Positions 11,842 through 22,869 of a DNA stretch of 64,000 nucleotides are shown one piece after another. Where the stretch lies: positions 666,364 to 730,363 of the forward strand of contig CALYLX010000160.1 of the NCBI GenBank assembly GCA_944990035.1, read 5' to 3'. The notes below the pieces were generated by a model. That model saw only the letters and a program-made list of their open reading frames with translations. It did no database searches and was not told where the DNA came from. This stretch comes from Clitopilus passeckerianus. Its lineage: Eukaryota > Basidiomycota > Agaricomycetes > Agaricales > Entolomataceae. The stretch's first letter is position 1. Each line of letters starts with the position of its first letter. Position numbers and translations under genes: made by a program.

Positions 11842-13066
11842 CTAATCCGTGAAACTGACTACGTGCTTGAAAAGGCCCCTGACCTCGACAACTCCTCTCT
11901 CCTTCGCCCCTTTGTTTCCCTTCCCAAAGTACCGTTCTGTAGCAAACGACCATCTTAAATTGTGTTAGAATAAGCAGTTCGCGAACAGCAGATGAAACTT
12001 ACTCATAATTCCCTCTCATCCAGTCACCAAACCCATCCTCCAACGTTCTGACAGTATCATTCGAATATATAGGGTCAGAACGACCAGAAAGAGCTCGCTT
12101 GGACTCGGCCCAATGGTGCACAAACCCCTCAATCGTTACTCTGACAAAATCGGCTGCGCCCTAAAAGATATACGTTCTTGACTTTCATGACGACCGTCGA
12201 GATGTTGGCCATACCATGGTAAAACCTACATTCGTCAAAAAGACGACCGGTACCGCCGCATCGTACCCCACATTGAAGGTGGGGTCCTCGTACAGTAGAA
12301 ATTCTCATAACGCATAAGCCGAAATCCGCCCACCTGCCAATGCATTATGAGAAATATGCATTATGAGATATACTTTTGGCTGGGGAAGAGGTGCCAAAAT
12401 CTCGCCAAAAGCAATGCATTATGAGAATTATGCATAAGGAGAATATGCATTATGAGAATTTCATCTGTACATATACTGAGGGAGATCCAAGCAGAGACAG
12501 CATTCCGCAATATCAAAAGAGGGGCGACGGCCAGATGATGGATGACGAAACGCGAGATAGTCAGAAATCTTCGATACTTTATTTTTCTCCAGCCGTGTCG
12601 CTTCTTTCGAACCATACTCAACACAGTCGCAGAAGTTCTTGATGAATCTGGAAGCAACGTTTTTCCCCTTAACGTCGATATGCAACCGAAAGAGGCTAAT
12701 ATCAATGCAGTGAGTTAAAATCACTGAAAAATCCACTGGAAATCTACGCTTTCATCATACGGCAGAGCCATGTTCCATCGTCAAAGTCAGGCTCATTGAG
12801 AGCTCGCTTAATGCTAACGACAGCATTTTCAGCGCCGACACTGTCCTTTGTATCGGTGTACTCGTCAATCATCCAAGAAATGTTGATATGCGAAGTCCAA
12901 AGTTAGTCGCTTCCTGCTAGGATAGCTGGAATGAACGAAATCCATAGAAGCTCTAATCGTTTTGGGGCGAATAGATGAATAATAAGGGTTTGGCTTGTCG
13001 CTCAGAGATACCGTGGCCAGCACCCCCCGTCAGATCGGGAAGATAAAAAGTTTGGTGATTGGACAT
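11842..13066 (-). pseudogene. Sesquiterpene synthase, decayed and interrupted
   Basis: Fragments in family order identify a fungal class I terpene cyclase, which cyclises farnesyl diphosphate. The N-terminus begins MSNHQTFYLPDL. Then come MIDEYTD (the metal-binding D(D/E)xxD motif), DDGTWLCRMMK, a helix segment RFIKNFCDCVEYGSKEATRL, then RPSFDIAECCLCLDLPQ, and the C-terminal signature WSFATERYFGK. The pieces lie in different frames: a shift follows the first 13 codons at a run of six G, and stops follow MMKA. The segment that should carry the second metal motif (NDxxSxxxE) is missing. Its place at about 12275-12476 is taken by repeated ATGCATTATGAGAA words. Intact terpene synthases are about 330-350 residues, so this copy is very unlikely to be functional. 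Start and end are the outer ATG and last stop of the homologous frames. Confidence 0.8.
12275..12476. mobile_element. Palindromic repeat element inside the terpene synthase
   Basis: The block is bounded by inverted copies: GAAATTCTCATAACGCAT near 12299 and its near-exact reverse complement ending near 12463. The inverted match extends outward to GTACAG/CTGTAC. Inside are about six copies of the word ATGCATTATGAGAA in both orientations (for example near 12339, 12356, 12413, 12430 and 12445). There is no coding capacity. A MITE-like or other foldback insertion fits, although no clean target-site duplication could be assigned. The outer limits are approximate. Confidence 0.6.
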
Positions 13067-13375
13067 TGTTACAGAACGGACAGGAGGGATGGCGAATGCC
13101 CAAGGTAAGGGAGCATTTTATGCATTATGCTGGTCTGAGCTATCATAGGGTGGTGTCTCCGGAAAGAAAGATTGTTTGTTGGGGGTTTGAGGAGCGGCTA
13201 CGTGTGTCACGTATCGTGAACAGTCTAAGTATATCCACAGGCATAAACCATGAAATTATCTTGGACCCATTGTAGGAAAGTAACGAATCAAACGGGAGTG
13301 CACGAATAAATACATCGATAAATAAAGGTTTCTAGGCCGACTCCGGAAGTAATAACGTCATGAAGAGGAGTCCAT
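13067..13375. other. Short spacer, nothing recognised
   Basis: This spacer separates the start side of the terpene synthase remnant from the 3' end of the glucanase gene. No supported gene or repeat was seen. Confidence 0.5.
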
Positions 13376-15868
13376 CTAGCATTTTGGTGGTACAGTTATA
13401 TTCAACGCATTATACGCATCGGGAGGATATGTGCATCCAGCAATGGGTGTAGGTGCGCCAGCAGTATCCTTCGCATTGTACCATCCGTCCACGCCCATGC
13501 TCTTGGTCGGTTGGGGCGTGAACGTCGGTGGCGGTAGAGAGACAATTGGTCCTGTCGCGGTATAGGTGGGCAACTGGTCGACCGGAACGTTGATGTTGGC
13601 AAGCGTCGGTGGTGGCCACGGAAAAGCACTGGTAGCAGTTGGTGCAATCGTCCCAGCGCCAGGACCCCCTGTTTGCCATGGCTGGAATGTGCCGTCAAAA
13701 GCGGGTGTAGTAACTCCAAGGGCTTGACAGGTCCCGTTTGCAGTGCGTGGGTCTGTCGGCATCCAGCCGTTTTCGAGCCCGAGTTGATATGACCACAGAG
13801 GCGATTCGACAATTCCTCGCTGAGAAGGTCCAATCTAGACATCAATTAATCGTTAGTCGACGCCCGAAGTTTCGGTTGGATGATCTAACCTTCCACGTCC
13901 AGAAGAACCAATCCCCGAGGGCATCCATACTGGCCTTCGCAAATTGCTCCAAACCAGCTTTTGTTCCCGGACGCCAGTTCGTAGAGTCAGTCCAGTCGTT
14001 ACAGTTGCCGCCGTAGGTGACGCCGGTGTATTGCGGGCCACGAAGGAATAAGCTGCAGTCGTTGATGGCATTACTGAACTCTCCGGCAACGGTGACGCCA
14101 AAGTTCATTCGACTATTTGGTAAAGTAACGTCAGTATATACAACAGCGTGGTGAGAGAGAGAGAGTTACCCGGTGACCATGTCGGCCGCCCAGCGAGTAC
14201 AAGCTGCGGCGGGCCACTTCCCTCCTGGATTCGGACCAACACCAGTATCAATAGGGTCAAGGGCAGGAGAGTTGTCGAAAGCCATGTAAGGATGACTATC
14301 GATAACGATGCGGTCTGATCCTGGTAGATAGTTGGCCCATTGGGAGAGTGGGTCGAATCCATTGCCAATGACAATGTAGGGACCATTGCCTTCTCCGAAA
14401 CCAGTGATAGCACGTATCATGTTGTGAGCCTCAATGTAGCTGTCGACAAATAGTAAGCATCAGGAGATTGGGTATTGGCATGGTTGACCTCACAAGCTCG
14501 TCAACGCGTCCTTCCCAATAGTGCTCTGGAGAGGTTCGTTCATGATGCAGAACATCGGGACGAGATTCTTGTACTCGGGCTGAGAAATGAACTCCGTGAT
14601 GACTCGGATGTATTCCAGTGCGCGTTGGGCGTTGGCGATGCCCATAACGCCGTTGAGAATATTGGCGACCCCAAGTTTGCCAGAATGGTTAAGACCTGTA
14701 ATCGCCATGAGGACAGTAGTGCGACGGGGTCAATACTTCACTGACCATTCTGAGAGCCCGGGAGGGTATGAAGGTCGAGATTGACCCGAATTCCATATTT
14801 CCGACACCATCCCAACAAGCGCAAGATGTATCTATATCGGCAGCCATCAGTATCACCCAGATGATAGCAGATAGGTGTACCCACTTCCAGCTGACTTTCT
14901 CAAGGAATGGTTCACCTGGCCAGGTTTCTATGGCCCAGAAAGGTATCGGAAGCCGTATCCAATTTAGGCCTGCACTAGCAATCTGGGCAATGTCCTTCTC
15001 AGTCTAGGGACGTCGTTAGCCACAAGTTCCCAAGGCAGCTAATGAGTACACTTACGATGAAGGTCTTGTAATGATCCTCGAGTTGACCTATCCCTCCACT
15101 CGCAGTATCAGCGGCCATCAGTTGACTGAGGGTCCATTCGTCCACAGCACCCGGGTATTTCTGGAAGAACGTAGGCGTGATGAATGGTTCTATGACAAAA
15201 GGCCACCAAGGTTGACGCTGTGTTTAGGTATGAGTTGAGAAGGTGTGTGGTAAGGATCGGGAGCAACTCACCCGCTGACGTGGTCGCGACCCCATTTCCA
15301 TGTCTGATTTAGAGGAGGCGTCCATGAGTTCGGCTGAGCACTGTCATTGAGTGGGTCATTTGGATCGTACACCCCTAATAGCTCAGAATTCAGTAGATGT
15401 TTGAAACCGAAGAATAGAAAACGTACAGAATCCACCAAATGTGTTATTGTATACGAATGTGTCACCATCCTCCGTAACTATCTTTGACCCATCCCCACCA
15501 GTCACTGTAGCTTGGGTGTTCGTGTTCGGGTTGCTGGTGCTGTTGCCGTTGCTGGAATCGGAAGAGCTGGAAGCCGATTGATTGTCCTTGTGTTTGATGA
15601 CGAAGAAATATAGCGGGATGATGACTGCCAGCGCTACAAGCAGAATTCCACCAAGAGTCACCCACAAAGGCCATCTGCGTCTCCGCTTCGCCGTCTGCTG
15701 CGAGTACCCGTCATTTGCAAGCGGCGATTCCTCATGCCACCTTGGGTTCTGGACCGTATAGGGAGAGGGCTCGTGCCACTGAGAATTCTGGGGAGTTATG
15801 GGTGATTGACCGTGAATTAGGGAGGTTGAGCTTCCATTGCCTGAGTCCACCCTATGATAGGTCGCCAT
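13376..15868 (-). CDS. GH5 exo-beta-1,3-glucanase, type II membrane protein, with one frameshift
   Basis: The N-terminus is cytosolic and rich in S/P/Q, then a KRRRR stop-transfer cluster and a hydrophobic span (about residues 66-91) give a type II anchor. A Ser/Asn/Thr-rich stalk follows. The catalytic domain then shows FGGFWVYDPNDP, PNSWTPPLNQTWKWG, GVNLGG, EPFITP, the acid/base motif CIMNEP and the nucleophile segment VAGEFS. The C-terminus is proline/threonine-rich and ends in a Cys-containing tail. This is the layout of fungal ExgD-type enzymes that trim beta-1,3-glucan at the cell wall. The exon chain is continuous except at about 15190-15205. There the universally conserved GVNLGG(W) segment is followed by a one-base shortfall that forces a stop before VIEPFITP. 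A sequencing error or recent inactivation are both possible. Confidence 0.88.
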
Positions 15869-16779
15869 TGAGGCGGGAGGGAGAGGAGGGAGGAAAAGCT
15901 TGATCCATGTTCGTTGATATATTCAACAAGCTTTACAGGGGTGGGCGCAACTGCCCGTAACAGATAGATAGGTCGATCAATCCCCGCAACGGAACGTCCC
16001 TAGCTCGGCTAAGTATTCCCGAAATAAAATGCTGTGACCTTCTACATCATGTGCCCGTCGAGCAGGAAACGTCGCCGAAACGGTAAGTTATGGCCGAGTG
16101 CGGGGAAAAAGCTTCGAAATGAGGCATTATTTAGATTGGTAGTTGCAAGTCGGGCTATCGGGACTACTGAATTAAGCGTTTGAGCCTGAGCACCCAACTG
16201 TAACTCAGTGCTCAGGACAGCCCTTGTCCCGTGGAATTCAAATGTCGATGGTGGAAGGCAAAATGAATTGACTTCGGAAGAAATGCGCAGACCCAGGCAC
16301 GAGGCTTTCGGATCTCGGATCGAAGACCGCTCGCCTTACTAATAGAAGCTTGGAACCTAATAGACCACAACATCTTCGGTTAACACCATTGGTGCTCCTT
16401 GCTCTTTGCTCTTCGCTCTTCTGAAAGAACCAGACAGCAAGGTTGCAAAAGATATGATGAGGATCCAATTCAATGTAAAATATAACACTAAATACAGCGA
16501 AACTCCCAATCCTTGTTACTGTCCCCAGGTCGTACACAAGGTCGTAGCCCCGTTTCAGACATCTTGACCTGATCCGCCTACTTTTCTTGCTGCTTCTTCT
16601 CGTTTGCCAGGCTATTTGCTCCACTTCTTCCTGCCTCCCTTGGCGAGTTCACTTCAGGAGTCGCTGAAAGCTTAATAAGATGAATTGATGGCACGTTACT
16701 ATACAGAGAACTACCTCGAGGCACCTTGTCAACACACCTTGCCTCGGTTCACCTCAAGGTGCTGGAAAAGGAAAGTAGT
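15869..16779. other. Intergenic stretch, partly repeated, no supported gene
   Basis: About 0.9 kb lies between the glucanase start and the 3' end of BTB copy 1. One 128-codon open frame on the minus strand (16238-16624) has no recognisable domain. The right end contains an inverted-repeat block described separately. Confidence 0.5.
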
Positions 16780-16825
16780 TCAAGGCGAGGTGAACCTTAC
16801 CTTCAAGGTACCTCGACCTTGCGGC
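16712..16825. repeat. Inverted-repeat block at the 3' end of BTB copy 1
   Basis: The words CCTCGGTTCACCTCAAGGTG and CAAGGCGAGGTGAACC, and further AAGGTACCTCGACCTTG, face each other over about 110 bp and could fold into a hairpin. The block overlaps the last codons of BTB copy 1, whose C-terminus here differs from the related copy 2. A small foldback element captured as coding sequence is a reasonable guess. Confidence 0.45.
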
Positions 16826-17594
16826 AACACTACTTCAGGAAACTCTGCCTTTATGCATGCATCGACCTCCGGTGGCGAAAGCTCCTTTTTGTTCTTCGTC
16901 CTCTCGGCTCGAATACCTGCCACAAACTTCTGGAGGGAGATGATCTTAATGCTCATGCTCAGCCCGACCGAAGAAAATTCTTCTTCTTTCAACTCGTTCT
17001 TCTCGACGAGAACGCGAAGAGCCGGTAAAAGCCACTGATTGACTGTATACATGAGCGCCAACGTGAGTAGCTCGAGGCCACCGTTCTTGCCAGCCAGAGC
17101 AGCCTCCAGGTGCTGGATCGCAATATCACGAACCTTCTCAAACTGCCACTGCGTGGACAATTTGAGAACGGAGACCCATTGTGCAGGTGTTAGCACCTCC
17201 CCGCCAAAATTACTGCCGAGAACACGAGTAAGCATTCTGAGCCTCGGGCCAACTGGGTTATGCTCACCGTGGATAGAGGACCCTGAGCAACTGCTGAAAC
17301 TCTGGAACGCTGGTGTCGTTTAGGCGGTGTATCCGACTCTCTCTCACTGTGCTTCCACCTGGGCTTGCCAACTCAGATGCTCCCTGGGCTTGATCAAAGA
17401 GCTTTCTGAAATGAGGAGAATCGTCGAAGTGATGCCTCGGAACCTTGAAGAGGATCTTGCCGACCTGCAAGGAAATTGAGTTTGTTGGTCCTATGACGGC
17501 TGTGCGGTGCTCTTACGACAATGTATACGATTTCGAAGTAGTGGAACTTGTCGGGTTCGCAGGACGATAGGTCAAACGAAGAGGTCGAGTCCAT
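16780..17594 (-). CDS. BTB/POZ-domain protein, copy 1
   Basis: Three exons (17594-17517, 17464-17268, 17212-16780) give about 235 residues. The protein starts MDSTSSFDLSS, followed by VGKILFKVPRHHFDDSPHFRK, which is the fungal BTB core (the strand and helix before the dimer interface). FQQLLRVLYPRNFGGEVLTP and WVSVLKLSTQWQFEKVRDIA follow. These BTB proteins form a large agaricomycete family and probably act as dimeric adaptors, for example for Cullin-3, but no target is known. The 59-bp second intron uses the acceptor GGCAG just before TAATTTTGG, which restores the conserved PRNFG reading. The last residues (from about GRGTLKVRF) come from the inverted-repeat block and are not shared with copy 2. 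Confidence 0.8.
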
Positions 17595-18504
17595 GATTCG
17601 CGACGAGTCGGCGAGGGAGTGATGACCCTGTTTCTTTCGCAGAACGAGGCTTTTAAGGGTCCCTGCAGCAGTGCAATCCAGGCATGGCAGAGGATCGTCG
17701 GCGTCCGTAGTTGGTAACAAAAACTACACGAGGCTGCACAAAAGGCGGTGAGGCGGTGGAGACGCAACAGCTGATCGTATTGATAATTGATAATCTACCC
17801 CCTCGAATGGCGTCTTTGAAAGCTGAAAGCTGGTGGGCGTATTATAGCTGATATTTGACCGATATTCCTGGACCAGCCAAAAGTATTGGATTCCCATTCC
17901 TACCTATTGGACCATGGATGATTAGCTGGTGCGCTGACAGCCGGGCCCTTAAGATTCTGTGGCTGGGTGGTCCGGTGAATTGCAAATGCGAAGTAACAGC
18001 CATGCCTCATGTCGGGACCTACATATCACGTTGGGGACGTCACAAGGCAGATTGGCGCGCTCATGCTCTTCGACTCTTTATACCCTTTGTAGTCTAATTG
18101 TTCCCGATACTCGATCAAGCTGCCATATATGACCCCTTTTTTCTCAGTGAAGGTAGGATTGAAGGGATAGGAGGCGACCTCAGCCGCTACTGTATACCTA
18201 CTGTCAGGTTGCGGGGGACATTGGACCTCTCGAGAAGCTTATGCCCTACGCCCTGTTCCCCCGGTGAACGTCCAGTACCCCGAGACTATGCATAAGGCAT
18301 TTTTGTATCAGCGTCCAGTTTCGGTGTTACCAGAGTACATGCAATGTCCGGCAGAAAATCGTCCCTTTGACCAAGTCTCTCGATCAGTCTCGAATCTTCG
18401 TGGTCAAGCACATTCCATCTGACCAGTGGTGTTGTTGTACAAAGACTACATCTGATGTCTCAAACCAACCCGCCTACTTTCGCTTTTGCTTCTTCACCAC
18501 AACC
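17595..18504. other. Upstream region of BTB copy 1, duplicated at 20653-21125
   Basis: No gene is supported here. Several blocks match the region upstream of BTB copy 2. Examples are AACGAGGCTTTTAAGGGTCC against AATGAGGCTTTTTTAAGGTCC, and ATGCCTCATGTCGGGACC against ATGCCTCATGTCGGGCCAC. The promoter was therefore copied together with the gene. Confidence 0.55.
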
Positions 18505-20652
18505 CTACCACGTTTTTCCGCTCGGCAAATCCACTTCGGGAAACACTGCCTTTATAAATGTATCGATTTGCGCTGGCGACAATGCATATTGATTTTTGGT
18601 CCTCTCGGTTCGAACACGTGCCACAAAATTCTGAAGGGAAATGACCCGAATGCCCGTTCGTAGCCCGACGGTCGAAAGTTCTTCCTCTTTCAAGTCGTTC
18701 TTCTCAGCTAGAAAGCGGAGGGCCGGAAGGAGCCACTGATTGATGTTATACGTGAGGGCTAAGGTGTGTAGCTCTGGGCCAAGTGTGTTTCCACCTCGAA
18801 TCATTGAAGACTGAAGATTCCTGATGGCCATATTGCGGAGGTTCTCAAACTTCCACTGGGTGGACAATTTGAGAACACATACCCATTGTGCCGGGATAAG
18901 GGGGCTACATACTTTTTACGTTCCCGCTGGAACGTGTGCGTTCCCATGCGTTCCCATACGTTACCGTTCCAGTGGAACGTATGCGTTACATGCGTTACCT
19001 ATGAAGGCTAAAATTGGCATCTGGCAGCGTTGAATATCATACATATGTGTTATAAACTACCTTCTTCTGACCTATACGTGCTTTCGTTTGTTCTAGAAGT
19101 GGTTTTGGACGTGAACGACGCCAACCTCGGTCAAGCTTATCCTTGAGATTTGGTCGGAGTTCGAACTACATTGATGGCGATCTGAACACTGAGGAATTGG
19201 CGTGTGGAGGCCAGTGCGTCTGTCATTAAGCCTTTAAACTAATTTTGTATATACCAGAGAGAATATATGGCGATAATATTGTGAAATTGGAACCGTATAT
19301 ACTTGTATGCTGTTGCAAACGTCGGTGCAGTTCACCTGACAGTCAAAGGTGTCAGCACTAGAGTATCATGCCTGGTAAGAATTATTTTGAGAGTTATAAG
19401 CCTTGTAATATAGTCTAAGCTGCACTAAGAGATAAATTATACGGTGAATAGTATATAGTAAAACAAATGAAGTCAATACACGCTTCACTATCGAGCCTCA
19501 GGAATCCGACGCTAAGTCATTTGAAGCTCCGATTGATGAAGAATCCCACGACTGGAACGTGTACGGAATGTAAGGAACGCAAGGCCGGAACGCATACGTT
19601 CCACTCTGGAACGTATGGAACGTGTGTGTAAAAATTGGAACGTAAGTGGAACGCAAGGCGTAACGTGAGTGAGAAATGGAACGTAAGTGGAACGCAAGCT
19701 GGTAACGCAACCGTTCCCAATCAAAATCCAAAGCCCACAACCTGTTGATGCAAGGCTTCTTACGCAAAAGTGATCGAGAATTTCGATCGCCATGAAAGCC
19801 CACTTGTATAATTTGGACCTTTTCTCCCATCTCAAAACTCTCCAAGGCGCACATTCTGGCCATTATCTTGCCATGTCAATGCTAAAGTAAATTTCAACTC
19901 ATTTGAAAGCTCAATGAGAGCTCTGTGTACATTCTGTGCTTAACTGTGTATCCTAGGGGGCTTTGCAACGCGTCTACCGCGTATTTATCAGGGACCCCGC
20001 CCCCGGACGTTCTATGAGGAGTTGCCGATCAAGGAGGTGACCTCAAGCGTCAAAAATAAGCCAAAGGCTCGCCGAGTTCGAAAACGGAAGCAAAAGGCTA
20101 GAATTACTGGCGATCTGTACATGGTCTCCACTAAATGGCATTCAAATACAGCAGAAATACATCTACAATCAAGTGTTTGGAACGCACGTGGAACGCACTT
20201 CGGGAACGTATCAATGGAACGGGAACGTAGATCCGGAACGTGTAACGTGAGCCGGAACGTAAAAAGCTGGAACCCCCGGGATAAGTCCTCCACCTTCGTA
20301 ATTACTGCAATGTAACTATTCAGCAACTTGAGCTTCGAGAGCCACCTAGTCATTCACCGTGGAAATAGAGCTTTGAGGAGTTGTTGGAAATCAGAGGCGC
20401 TGGCATCGGTCACACTCAGACCATGTATGTGAATTTCTTTGCTACTCAGGCTCGCCAACTTAAACGTTCCCTGGGCTGTAAAATGAGGAGAGTCGTCGAA
20501 GTGATATCTTGGCACGCTAAATACCACCTGGCCGACCTGCCAAGATGGTTTGTTCGGCTTGCTCTCAGGCTACCATCGTACACGCTTACGATGAACCAAC
20601 AAAACTCGACAGTCTGGGGGGAGGGAAAACGAAACGAGGATGTCGATTCCAT
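18505..20652 (-). pseudogene. BTB/POZ-domain protein, copy 2, split by a transposon
   Basis: Exon 1 is 20652-20590 (MESTSSFRFPSPQ), exon 2 is 20536-20358 (VGQVVFSVPRYHFDDSPHF through LLKALFPR), and exon 3 begins at 20304 (NYEGGGLIP). Exon 3 is then interrupted at 20278 by a 1,377-bp element and resumes at 18892 with AQWVCVLKLSTQWKFENLRN, ending at 18505. Leaving out the element and one copy of its target duplication gives an uninterrupted frame of about 218 residues, so the insertion is the only visible lesion. The neighbouring copy 1 is intact. Unless the insert is spliced out, which no clear splice signals support, copy 2 should yield only a truncated protein. Confidence 0.8.
18901..20277. 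mobile_element. Non-autonomous DNA transposon with 8-bp target duplication
   Basis: Identical GGGATAAG octamers flank the element (18893-18900 and 20278-20285). The ends are imperfect inverted repeats: 19 of the first 24 bases match, including the shared CTTTTTACGTTCC core, and the termini start with GGGG. Clusters of GGAACGT/ACGTTCC words fill both subterminal regions and a third block at about 19550-19715. No transposase domain was recognised; internal frames are about 100-120 codons at most. An 8-bp duplication fits hAT or the KDZ (Kyakuja-Dileera-Zisupton) superfamilies, and the class cannot be settled from ends alone. The perfect target duplication indicates a recent insertion. Confidence 0.8.
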
Positions 20653-22177
20653 GGCCTGTTATGGGCGTTAAAGGGAATGTGATGACCTTTCCTCAGACAG
20701 AATGAGGCTTTTTTAAGGTCCCTTTCAGTGCAGTCTGGTCAGGACATAGCAGATGATCGTCGATGTCCGTAGTCGGTAATCAAATCAAGGCTGTACTCAA
20801 GGCTGTGAGGCTCCGAAAAAATAACAGTTGGTGCTATGGATGTCTGATAATCTACCGCCTCGGATCACCCCCTGGGCGTATGGGCATACCGTGGCCAATA
20901 CCGCAGCAATGTTCCTGGAACAGCGTGAAGAATTCAACCCCTACATTTCGATGGTATCCCACAGGTGTTTTGATTTTTGAAGGGCATTCTTCTGGCCAGC
21001 GGCTTGTTCGATCAGGTACGAATCCCAAGCATCTGCTATGCCTCATGTCGGGCCACCCACATCATCACGAGGACGTTGTAGAGCAGATTGGCGCTCGCGT
21101 GGTTTTGGATCCTTTCTTCCCTTAAACCTTTTTTGGCAATTACAACAGGATTGGAACGAGAGGAGGTAGATGCAATCCTGCCATGAGTTCCGGACACCTA
21201 GTACTTCAAGAGACTCTTCTCAGCCTATACCAGAAGGTCTTTTATGTACGTGCTCAGCAGTCGTTTATTTTGCTCTGATTTGAGTCACCATGACTTTTGT
21301 ATCGAGGCATAGTCCCTAGGTCTCGAGGCGCGGGAAAAGTAGAAAACATGGATAACTACAGTATGGACTTCCATTCCATCGACTCCATGCAGTCTATAGT
21401 AGACGATCATTTCTTTCGGAATATTTCTCAATCTGTCAAGAGATGTCCACGATCCTTGCAGTCGATGATCGATGATCGATAAACGCAGCTGCCACTAGTA
21501 TGAGTGAACTAGCGACGAGTGACGTATCACGGTATTTGAATCCAGGATCACAGACATGCAAACAACGTAATAAGCCATCTGGGTCACACCTTCGCCTTCG
21601 CCATCCTGGGGAGCAACACATGAGTGAACGTCCGTTTGGTTTATCCACCACTCTCCGACATTTAAACGTTTGAGCTTTAAGCACCATATCGGCGAGTTGA
21701 TTGTTCTACCAAGCTATTTCATGAACCGCAAACTCTTTCCATCGGCCATATACCAACTTAAACCAGAGGCTTAAATCGGCGGTGTTGGAAACTCGGTTCT
21801 CTAAAAAGCGAACAGAACGTTCATTCAGAGCGAGGTATATGATCCAGAAGGAAAGTGGAAGTCTAAATCTCGCGAGATTCGAAGGATTCTCGGTGTTCGA
21901 GCAAGGAGTATAAATAGTGATCGTTGTTGAGTCAGATTATCGTCAACACAAGGGAATATCACAGAGAGCACCCTCTCCCTGCCAAAGTCGCAACGCCACT
22001 CTGTCGCCTCTTGTTTCCGTTGGAAGGTTCTTTGCGCTTGCAATGACGACATCTGCTGTTCATTTCAATCGCTCTTCCCGAAGCTTTGTTGGATTGAATT
22101 AGAGTGCAAGCCGACAGGCTATAAAACTGCCCACACTGTTCATAGCGATTTCTCTACTACGAAACGCCTTTGTCGCT
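20653..22177. other. Upstream region of BTB copy 2 and intergenic DNA
   Basis: The part up to about 21125 is homologous to the region upstream of BTB copy 1. Beyond that only short open frames occur, with no recognisable domain. The last 150 bases are probably the promoter and leader of the protease-inhibitor-like gene. Confidence 0.5.
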
Positions 22178-22869
22178 ATGTCTGATGCGAAGCTCCCTGT
22201 AGGCCTCTATACTATCAAGAGCTGCCTCACACACGGCTGGGTTGGACGCTACATGGTCGAGGACTTGTCTCTCCTTCCCAAACGAATCTTGGCTTACAGC
22301 GAGGCTATGAGCCACTCAGTTCACCCTCCTCGAGTAGGGAATTTCTCCACTTCCTGCCACAGTCTCTGATTGAGGACGTACTGACTAACATCCCATCACT
22401 CTATAGTGGGTCATCAAAAAACATCGGGACGACGAAACCAAGTATCGACTGGAGGCCCTGGGTGCTCCAGCTGCGCCCTTCCGTGGTAATGTCGACGCCT
22501 ATTTGATGCCGGATATGGCGGATAATGAGGGTGGGATACCCAAGTGGCAGATCAAGGAGTATCAGGTCGGAGGCAAGACGGTTTATACGTGAGCTAGCCC
22601 ATCCATTCCATTTCACTTTATCAGGTTATAAACCCTAAGGCTGTCCTGTGTAGTATCTCCTCTGCTGGGAAGAGCGAAGGCTGGGTCGCCAGGATGCCCA
22701 CTGGCGACGATGTTGATGATCTCTCCGCGGTAAGGCCTTTGTGACGTAGAGGAACATAGATCGCTGATAGCTCTTGTTCTCGAAGATCCAATACAAACCA
22801 CTCACTACGCAAGACGGAAATAACCCTGCCGAGACTTTCGAGATCGTACGCATTGATCATGGCCATTGA
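22178..22869 (+). CDS. Beta-trefoil serine protease inhibitor-like protein (I66/cospin type)
   Basis: Four exons (22178-22333, 22407-22588, 22654-22729, 22786-22869) give about 165 residues with no signal peptide. The N-terminus LPVGLYTIKS, the segment WVGRYMVEDLSLLPKRI, the central KWQIKEYQ and the ending AETFEIVRIDHG follow the repeat rhythm of small mushroom beta-trefoil inhibitors of family I66, such as cospin. Proteins of that family are cytosolic, abundant in fruiting bodies and block trypsin-like proteases, probably against grazers. The assignment rests on recalled family pattern and size, so another beta-trefoil (lectin-like) role is possible. All splice junctions keep phase and no lesion is visible. 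Confidence 0.6.

Noticed and set aside
17237..17267. A 31-bp intron in BTB copy 1
   Set aside because: Using the next acceptor (GGCAG at about 17213) gives a normal 59-bp intron and the conserved PRNFG reading also seen in copy 2.
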